64,000 nt of DNA, from assembly GCF_001719125.1 (NCBI RefSeq), contig NZ_CP017006.1:806001-870000 (forward strand). Direction: 5' to 3'. Below are positions 57,128 through 64,000 of the stretch, piece by piece. The first letter of the stretch is position 1, and the number at the start of each line of letters is the position of its first letter. The notes beneath the pieces were generated by a model. It did not search any database. It was not told where the DNA came from and was given only the letters and a program-made list of their open reading frames with translations. The position numbers and the translations under genes were made by a program. The DNA is from Sulfolobus sp. A20. GTDB taxonomy: Archaea > Thermoproteota > Thermoprotei_A > Sulfolobales > Sulfolobaceae.

Positions 57128-57641
57128 GTTTAGTCTCCTTTTCTATCTCTTCCTCTATCTGCCTTATTTTCTGCTCTAAAAATGTTTTTATTTTATCTGA
57201 ATCATAATAGGATAATTGTGATCCACACTTTGGGCATTTGAACTCATTTTCAAAAGCTTCTTCAAAGGAATATCTTGCATTGTCTTGTGGACAAATAAAG
57301 AATGTGTTGTTTCGTTCGTACTCTAATCTTATCCTTAATTTATCTAGTATTAATCTCTTCCTACTAAGCAAAATTTCATTTATTTGTTCTATATTCGGTT
57401 TCCAGTAATATATATACCATCCACTATCTTTATCTCTGGTTTTTCTATAGCTTACAAACCCTTGTTCCTCTAAGAGATTTAACTTCTTCCTAACATCATT
57501 TACTTTAATATTTAACGTATTAGCTATTTCTTCATCAGTCATTTCAGTTCCCTTACGTAATAATACCTCAAGAACGTCTACTATATCATCACCGAGTAAA
57601 CTTTTGGCTAAATTTGTAAATAATTCCTCAACATTAACCAA
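57105..57641 (-). CDS. tfe: Transcription initiation factor TFE alpha
   Basis: 178 aa. N-terminal winged helix ([40 protein letters not shown]), zinc ribbon [20 protein letters not shown]...CPKCGSQL, C-terminal coiled coil. Stimulates open-complex formation. Confidence 0.94.
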   Translation of the reverse strand: MVNVEELFTNLAKSLLGDDIVDVLEVLLRKGTEMTDEEIANTLNIKVNDVRKKLNLLEEQGFVSYRKTRDKDSGWYIYYWKPNIEQINEILLSRKRLILDKLRIRLEYERNNTFFICPQDNARYSFEEAFENEFKCPKCGSQLSYYDSDKIKTFLEQKIRQIEEEIEKETKLGANKSS

Positions 57642-58173
57642 TTTTTGTCACCTTTTTACCTGCCCTCTGTGGTAATATCTTTAATTTAGCGTCTCTAAAT
57701 TCCATATATAGTTCTCGTCCCTTATAAATTCTATCTAGAAAAATAGCTAACGCTGAAACTTCGGAATGTGGCTGGTTTCCTACCGCTATGTTATAGTGTG
57801 AGTTATGATAATACCAACCTTCTACTTTTTCTGATCCTACAACTATCAATAGCGGGAATTTTAACTCATTAATATCAAAATTTATTAGATTAATTCCATA
57901 CATAGTTAGGTGAACTACGCTTCCATACCCCTTACTTTTCCAGTCTTTAACTACTTCTTTTCCACTATTTACTTCTTTTATTATGAAGTAAGAACTTCCA
58001 CCCCAAGTATCTAGAACCTTTTGAATCGAATCTATTAATTTTTTATCGTTCCCTTCAATAAAAATACCTTTAGCTCCAAATGCTCTTGCAACTAAAGCGA
58101 CATGTGTAGTTATCCTCTTATCTCTCTCTGGTCTATGTCTTAACCTAAGGATATAAATTTCTTTTAAGTCAAT
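57634..58173 (-). CDS. trm56: tRNA (cytidine-56) 2'-O-methyltransferase, probable AUU start
   Basis: About 179 aa if begun at ATT 58173 ([20 protein letters not shown]). SPOUT enzyme methylating C56. The first canonical in-frame start is ATG 57903 ([10 protein letters not shown]), which would lose the first half, including [20 protein letters not shown]. The frame upstream is closed by TAG without any ATG, GTG or TTG. ATT 58173 overlaps the hflX stop region, suggesting coupling, but no Shine-Dalgarno motif is visible. Later segments: [37 protein letters not shown]. Confidence 0.88.
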   Translation of the reverse strand: MDLKEIYILRLRHRPERDKRITTHVALVARAFGAKGIFIEGNDKKLIDSIQKVLDTWGGSSYFIIKEVNSGKEVVKDWKSKGYGSVVHLTMYGINLINFDINELKFPLLIVVGSEKVEGWYYHNSHYNIAVGNQPHSEVSALAIFLDRIYKGRELYMEFRDAKLKILPQRAGKKVTKIG

Positions 58174-59237
58174 TCCGTTATTAACTGATATACTCTATCC
58201 CTTAGTAAATCAATGTTTACTCTCTTTAAAGCTGATACTGGTATAGTGTCGTAGATTGGAGAGTAAAGTTCATTTGCTTTATTCTTTACTAATTCTATCT
58301 TTTGATCTAGATCTCCATCAAGCTTATCGATTTTATTTAACACAACTATGATAGGTTTACCTGACACTCCTATTTCTCTTAATATTTGAAAAGAGGAGGT
58401 CAAAGTTTCGATTATTAACTCTTTATTAAGTGTAGAGTCTAATAATAGTAATAATGCATCAGAATACTTTGCCTCAGAGAGAGTTACGAAGAAGGAGTCT
58501 ATTACTTGTGGAGGAATTCCTCTGATAAAGCCTACAGTGTCAACTAACATTATTTTCTTATCCTTTAAAGATATTGAGTACCTTTTCGGAGCCATTGTTG
58601 TAAACAATTTACTATCGACTTTCTGCGATAAGCTTGTAAGGGTATTAAATAATGATGTTTTGCCCGAATTAGTGTACCCTACAATTGCAATTGTGGGCGT
58701 ATACTCTGCTCTCTTATTAGCTTCAATACTCTTTTCCTTGAATTTTTTAATATTTTCTAATTCTTTACTTAATTTGTTAATTTTTCTTCTATAGAGTTTT
58801 ATGAGTGACTCAAATCCATATCCGCCAGAGCCTAGAAGTCCTTGTTGTTCACCTAACTTCAATTTAGTATATGCCTCCTTTATTATAGGCAATTCGTATT
58901 TTAACCTAGCTAATTCAATCTGCATCTTAGCCTCCTTAGAGCCAGCGTGAAGGGCAAAAATTTCTAATAATAATAATACTTTATCTATTATCTCTTTTTG
59001 TTTGAGTTCTCTTCTTAGATTTATGAAGTGTCTTGGTTTTAAAATATCGAATATTATTATCGCATCTATCAGATCATTCTCTTCAATTTTTCTCAATTTA
59101 TTCATTTGTATATAAAACTTAGGGTTAGGAGATTTTGGAAGTGGATAAATTTCTAATACTTTATATTCTGCACCTTCTGCTAAAGCAATTGCTTCTTCCT
59201 TAAAGTGGTCTGAAACGAAAAGTATAGCTTTTTTCAC
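58164..59237 (-). CDS. hflX: GTPase HflX
   Basis: 357 aa. Glycine-rich hinge LGSGGYGFESLIKLYRRKIN with coiled coil, then the G domain: G1 VGYTNSGKTSLF, G3 DTVGFIRGIPP, G4 LNKID. Ribosome-associated GTPase; the S. solfataricus homologue has been structurally studied. Overlaps the mbf1 end by four bases. Confidence 0.95.
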   Translation of the reverse strand: MKKAILFVSDHFKEEAIALAEGAEYKVLEIYPLPKSPNPKFYIQMNKLRKIEENDLIDAIIIFDILKPRHFINLRRELKQKEIIDKVLLLLEIFALHAGSKEAKMQIELARLKYELPIIKEAYTKLKLGEQQGLLGSGGYGFESLIKLYRRKINKLSKELENIKKFKEKSIEANKRAEYTPTIAIVGYTNSGKTSLFNTLTSLSQKVDSKLFTTMAPKRYSISLKDKKIMLVDTVGFIRGIPPQVIDSFFVTLSEAKYSDALLLLLDSTLNKELIIETLTSSFQILREIGVSGKPIIVVLNKIDKLDGDLDQKIELVKNKANELYSPIYDTIPVSALKRVNIDLLRDRVYQLITELT

Positions 59238-59728
59238 TTCTTTCCCTCTTTTATATTCACGACATCACCTAGAGTTAGTTCAAAGTTTTCTGAACTTTTT
59301 TCGCTTCCTTCTCCTTCAACTGGAACTACTAGTTTTATGCCTAATATTTTCTCTAATTGTCTAGCTTGTGATATTGTTGGTTTTAGTTTTCCACTTTCAA
59401 ATCTTTTTATTATATTTTCCGACACTTTTAATTTTTGCGCAAGTTGTTGTTGAGTCATGCCTAATTTCTCTCTAGAGCTTTTAATTAATTTGTAATAATC
59501 ATTTACTATTTCTAATTCTATATTCTCCAATTCCGTTTTAATTTTCAATGATTTTCTAGTATTTTGAGCTTTTTTCTTTTCCTCGTTTATTATCGTAGCA
59601 TGTTTTTTAACTTTATTGTAGCAAGAATTACAAATCGTAATAACAGAGCCTTCATACAGCACGGTTATACCTTTACCGCTAATCCTCGATCCGCATAATT
59701 CGCAGTATTCTCCAGCACTGTTTTGCAT
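59234..59728 (-). CDS. Multiprotein bridging factor MBF1 homologue
   Basis: 164 aa. N-terminal zinc ribbon CELCGSRISGKG...CNSC, then a Cro-type HTH SREKLGMTQQQLAQKLKVSE, NIIKRFESGKLKPTISQARQ, and an acidic C-terminus. In archaea it associates with the ribosome rather than clearly with transcription. Confidence 0.93.
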   Translation of the reverse strand: MQNSAGEYCELCGSRISGKGITVLYEGSVITICNSCYNKVKKHATIINEEKKKAQNTRKSLKIKTELENIELEIVNDYYKLIKSSREKLGMTQQQLAQKLKVSENIIKRFESGKLKPTISQARQLEKILGIKLVVPVEGEGSEKSSENFELTLGDVVNIKEGKK

Positions 59729-59799
59729 ATGATTACTTATTGTGAATACTACTATTAAACGTTTTTAGTCTAGTCGATTAATTATATATATGGGATAAA

Positions 59800-60964
<1,165 letters not shown>

Positions 60965-60981
<17 letters not shown>

Positions 60982-61498
60982 ATATAAAGATTTTTTTACA
61001 ATTGCGGCTAAGGCTAAGGAAGAGGAAATCTTGTATCTTAAGGAGATAGCGGAATATCAGTTTGATTATGATGTTGCTAACGCATTATTTTCAAGTGATA
61101 GTACGTTTTTAATTCAGAGATCAAAAAATACTGGAAAAATAAGGAATATTTTTGTAAATAATGAATCAAATCTCTATTTAGTTTTGAGAGCTCAAGACAT
61201 GCTTTTCTCACTTACTCCATTAAGTGCTAAGGTCATCATTAATAGCTCCGATTTTCCACGGCATAGGGTAGTTATTGATAGTTCTATTGAGAGTTTTATA
61301 AGGGAGGGTAGAAATGTATTTGCTAAACACGTTAAAATTGCTGATCCTAATATAAGGGGAGGTGATGAAGTCGTAGTTGTCAATCAAAATAATATACTAG
61401 TAGGAATAGGTAAAGCTAAAATATCCGGAGAAGAAATGATGGAATACAAAAGAGGAGTGGCTGTTCACGTAAAAAGAGGTGTTATGAGTAATGAATAA
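60965..61498 (+). CDS. C2/PUA-domain protein, probable detached half of archaeosine TGT
   Basis: 177 aa. The order of segments matches the C-terminal C2 and PUA (C3) domains of full-length archaeal tRNA-guanine transglycosylases: [71 protein letters not shown] and GVAVHVKRG. The convergent tgtA gene nearby lacks exactly this part. Lies between pan and the PAC2 gene with overlaps on both sides. Confidence 0.82.
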
Positions 61499-62213
61499 TG
61501 TTAAAATAATTGTTAAAAAAGATATAAATGAATTAAAGGGAGCTACATTCATAACTGGTTTTAGGACTATTGGTGAAGTTGGATATTTAGCTACGAGACA
61601 TCTTGTTTTAAAGAGAAAAATGCAAAGGATAGGGTATGTAATCACAAAATATTATAGGGATGTAACTTTTTTAGACGAATATGGTATTGCTACTCCTTTT
61701 GATATATTTTATGATCAAGAGAAACATGTTATTGTCTTACTAAATCATATATTGCCATTTCAACGAGAGTGGAACGAATTTGCATTAAACGTTATTAAAT
61801 GGGTTAAAAAGCTATCAGTTAGTAACGTCCTCTTAGTTGGCGCTTTAGATAAAAGATATAGGATGGGTAGTGAGAATCTAAAGTGGCTAAGCACTTCCAA
61901 ATGTAATATTTCTCTGAATTATCCACAATTAGACAAGCAATTATTGATGGTAGGTCCTCTAGCTTTATTCACATTACATTCAGAGATTGAGGAGCTGCCA
62001 GCTTTAGTCATATTACCATATGCTGAACGTGAGAGAACGGATCCCGCTGGTGCTGCAACTGCTATTGAAGTGATTAATACTATTCTTGGTATAAATGTTG
62101 GTGTGAATGAACTTTATGAAGAGGCTAAAAAAATAGAAGAGGACTTGCAAAGACAAATGGAGTTATTACAAAAGGAACTAAGTAGGGGAAGTGCTGATAG
62201 GGTTTATATGTAA
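61491..62213 (+). CDS. PAC2-family protein (proteasome assembly chaperone-like)
   Basis: 240 aa. [20 protein letters not shown] and LVGALDKRY... with the end [20 protein letters not shown] and a charged helical tail are typical of archaeal PAC2 homologues. Co-transcription with pan supports a proteasome-related role. The 3' end overlaps the convergent tgtA by 36 bases. Confidence 0.85.
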   Translation: MNNVKIIVKKDINELKGATFITGFRTIGEVGYLATRHLVLKRKMQRIGYVITKYYRDVTFLDEYGIATPFDIFYDQEKHVIVLLNHILPFQREWNEFALNVIKWVKKLSVSNVLLVGALDKRYRMGSENLKWLSTSKCNISLNYPQLDKQLLMVGPLALFTLHSEIEELPALVILPYAERERTDPAGAATAIEVINTILGINVGVNELYEEAKKIEEDLQRQMELLQKELSRGSADRVYM

Positions 62214-63677
62214 ATTAAGTTTCTTGCAATTAATAAATTCAACATTAGAATATTTATGATTAACTAGAAAGTTTATGATTTGGTTTTTCATATCTCTTAT
62301 TACTTCCTCATTAACCTCTATTGGTATTTCAGACTGGGAAAACGGGAATGTATCAGAAATTCTTAATGGTATTAATCCAAAAAATGGAACTGCAATAAAG
62401 ATATCTTGTGATATAATATTATTATAATATTCTTTTAGTATTTTCTCCTTAAAATCATAAAAAGTATCATTACCATCATAACAGATTATGGTTATTTTTT
62501 CAAATTTTTTCTTATATCTAGTTAAATACCTCTTATGTCTTAAGATTTCTGGTCTTGATAGAGAGTCTTCGTTAAATAAAAATATACCTTTAGTATCTCC
62601 CCTAATTCTAGGATCATATTTTTCTAAATATTCCTTATATTTAAGTAATCTTTTGAACGCGTTATAAGTCGCAGTGTGAGAAAATGCTTTTTCTTGTAAG
62701 TATTCGAATAATCTGCCCTCCTTTATAGCTTGTTTAGTCGCGTTTATTTCTTCCTTTATCACGTATAAGTTGTGTAATGCCAATAATCTAATTCTCTCCT
62801 TCTTGTCCATACTCATTAGCTCTCTAGGTGTATATCTTGAGCATATTGGACATGAGCAGGGAAAATAATCTAATTCTTCTAGTCTATGTACTCTAGATCT
62901 TGTCATATACCTTCCATCTCTTGCATAAATTATATACGAGGCAGAATCAAACATGTCAACACCTAAAGCTACAGCTAACGGAATAATATGAGGTAAACCT
63001 CCTCCAAATAAATGGAATGGAACATTTCTACTTATTGCTGATTTAGCAATATAAATCATATCAATTATTATATCGTATCTATATTTTTCTAATAAGACTG
63101 TAGGGCTGCCTAACGCCGTAACTTTATATATGTTTTCGAAATTATTTAGTTGTGACGCAGAATAATGTACCAGATCTAAGAATCTTCCACCTTGTATAGG
63201 ATAAACCCAAATGATATCACTATCTTTAATAAATTTTTCAGCTTCTTTGGCTCTCTCTATAGTCTCAATCACAGTAGTTTTCGCATTTTCATAGTTTTCA
63301 GTGTTTCCAGTAGGAAGATCTAGGATTACTGCTATATCTGGCTTTATTTTTAGTTCGTAATTAATTATCTCTTCGTTATTTATATTAATATCTCCGTATT
63401 CCAATATTTGATATGCACCAGAATCCGTCATTATTATCATGTCTTCTGCATTAAGTTCTCTATGGATATTATTTTGTAAAAGTTTGTTTTTATAGAGTAT
63501 AAAGGCATTAGTAATAAAATTGCTAAACCCAACCTTCTTTATATCCTCGATTTTTATCTCATCTTTTAATATGTTTATTACGGGAAAAAATGCGGGTGTC
63601 TCTAAGTTGCCATGTGGGGTTTGTATGATACCTATTCTGGCAGCAAGATCTTGATATCTTACTTCAAATATAGTCAT
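62178..63677 (-). CDS. tgtA: Archaeosine tRNA-guanine transglycosylase, catalytic subunit
   Basis: 499 aa. Inserts preQ0 at G15 of tRNA. Catalytic-domain motifs: [30 protein letters not shown] with the nucleophile-region aspartate, [38 protein letters not shown] and the zinc site CSCPICSRY. Full-length archaeal enzymes are about 80-100 residues longer and end in a PUA domain. Here the protein stops after the C1-like domain, and the missing part appears to be encoded at 60965-61498. Confidence 0.93.
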   Translation of the reverse strand: MTIFEVRYQDLAARIGIIQTPHGNLETPAFFPVINILKDEIKIEDIKKVGFSNFITNAFILYKNKLLQNNIHRELNAEDMIIMTDSGAYQILEYGDININNEEIINYELKIKPDIAVILDLPTGNTENYENAKTTVIETIERAKEAEKFIKDSDIIWVYPIQGGRFLDLVHYSASQLNNFENIYKVTALGSPTVLLEKYRYDIIIDMIYIAKSAISRNVPFHLFGGGLPHIIPLAVALGVDMFDSASYIIYARDGRYMTRSRVHRLEELDYFPCSCPICSRYTPRELMSMDKKERIRLLALHNLYVIKEEINATKQAIKEGRLFEYLQEKAFSHTATYNAFKRLLKYKEYLEKYDPRIRGDTKGIFLFNEDSLSRPEILRHKRYLTRYKKKFEKITIICYDGNDTFYDFKEKILKEYYNNIISQDIFIAVPFFGLIPLRISDTFPFSQSEIPIEVNEEVIRDMKNQIINFLVNHKYSNVEFINCKKLNLHINPISTSPT

Positions 63678-64000
63678 AGCCCTAATTCCTTTTTCTTTTT
63701 ATTTATATAATCATTGTATATGTCATATATTCTCTGAGCCATTGGTCCACTTCCTTCTACGCCATTCTGTGTTACCTTTATCTTGTCTAATATTGTTACT
63801 ACACCAGTTTCCTCATATACTTTTATATCACCTGGACGTAAGTTCAAGGATTTTTCTACAATTTCTGCAAATTCCCTAGGTTCAAATAGGGGAGGACTCT
63901 TAACTATTATTTCTGATATTAAATTTCCATTAATAATTAATTTATAGACAATATTATTGCTTTCATCTTTTGCATTAGTAAGACTAATTATAAATGGAGA
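63674..64000 (-). CDS. Hypothetical protein, C-terminal part
   Basis: 108 codons entering from the right edge, ending in a TGA that overlaps the tgtA ATG (ATGA). Visible sequence includes [40 protein letters not shown] and [20 protein letters not shown]. No family recognised. The overlap suggests an operon with tgtA. Confidence 0.65.
   Translation of the reverse strand, partial: SPFIISLTNAKDESNNIVYKLIINGNLISEIIVKSPPLFEPREFAEIVEKSLNLRPGDIKVYEETGVVTILDKIKVTQNGVEGSGPMAQRIYDIYNDYINKKKKELGL

Overview
The window is from a thermoacidophilic crenarchaeon of the order Sulfolobales. Its protein sequences are close to, but clearly not identical with, what I remember of Saccharolobus (Sulfolobus) solfataricus. 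Supporting signs are the low G+C, the leaderless or GGTGAT-type translation starts, the split largest RNA polymerase subunit (Rpo1N/Rpo1C), intron-containing tRNAs, a Cdc6-1/oriC1 locus, a tetraether-lipid radical SAM enzyme, and SSV-type integrase relics at tRNA genes. The species call rests on remembered sequences, not on a search.

Layout. 1-3.2 kb: glycolytic cluster on the minus strand (hypothetical, pgk, gap, universal stress protein). 3.2-7.7 kb: accessory strip with four tRNA genes (His, Glu, Asp, initiator Met), a broken TnpB transposon, solitary IS605-type right ends, an SSV-type int(N) fragment and eroded sequence. 7.7-12.6 kb: coaBC, an Ard1-type acetyltransferase and a four-gene minus-strand operon (DUF1464, nucleotidyltransferase, CitG-like, phosphoesterase). 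12.9-13.2 kb: a second int(N) relic against tRNA-Ser. 13.2-24.7 kb: the transcription/translation operon rpo5-rpo2-rpo1N-rpo1C-rpl30e-nusA-rpsL, then rpsG-tuf-rpsJ, split by an opposite-strand bifunctional-nuclease-like gene. 24.9-31.3 kb: infB, ndk/rpl24e, rps28e, upp, gatB and a GfcR-like regulator operon. 31.3-34.1 kb: Tes-type radical SAM protein, thiL, tRNA-Thr. 34.5-40.5 kb: purine genes purB, two purP copies, purA, and a COG2509 flavoprotein. 40.5-43.5 kb: fused siroheme decarboxylase, pheA, ilvA. 43.6-50.3 kb: HIT, radA, Nip7-like, NSUN methyltransferase, CYTH, SAM hydrolase, nadM, DUF99, cdc6-1. 50.3-50.5 kb: a replication origin with ORB elements. 50.7-51 kb: tRNA-Ala with a third int(N) relic. 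51.1-55.3 kb: tiaS, a stand-alone RAM domain, tsr3, RNase P RNA, Sec61beta, GGGP synthase, Elf1, small proteins. 55.6-64 kb: tRNA-Val, a SPOUT-like protein, a C5-cytosine methyltransferase, TFE, trm56, hflX, MBF1, then PAN, a C2/PUA protein and PAC2, facing the archaeosine tRNA-guanine transglycosylase.

Most of the window is core information processing and central metabolism. Two themes stand out. First, three separate tRNA genes (Glu, Ser, Ala) each carry the N-terminal fragment of an SSV-type integrase fused to their 3' half. These are footprints of independent fusellovirus-like integrations whose bodies are gone. Second, four conserved genes (pgk, infB, nadM, trm56) have no in-frame AUG, GUG or UUG where the protein must begin. 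Three of them instead have a Shine-Dalgarno-like motif exactly five bases before a CUG or AUU codon. I did not find an obviously new multi-gene system; the best unexplained groups are the DUF1464/CitG-like operon and the GfcR-like/degenerate metallo-beta-lactamase/Cys-rich operon.
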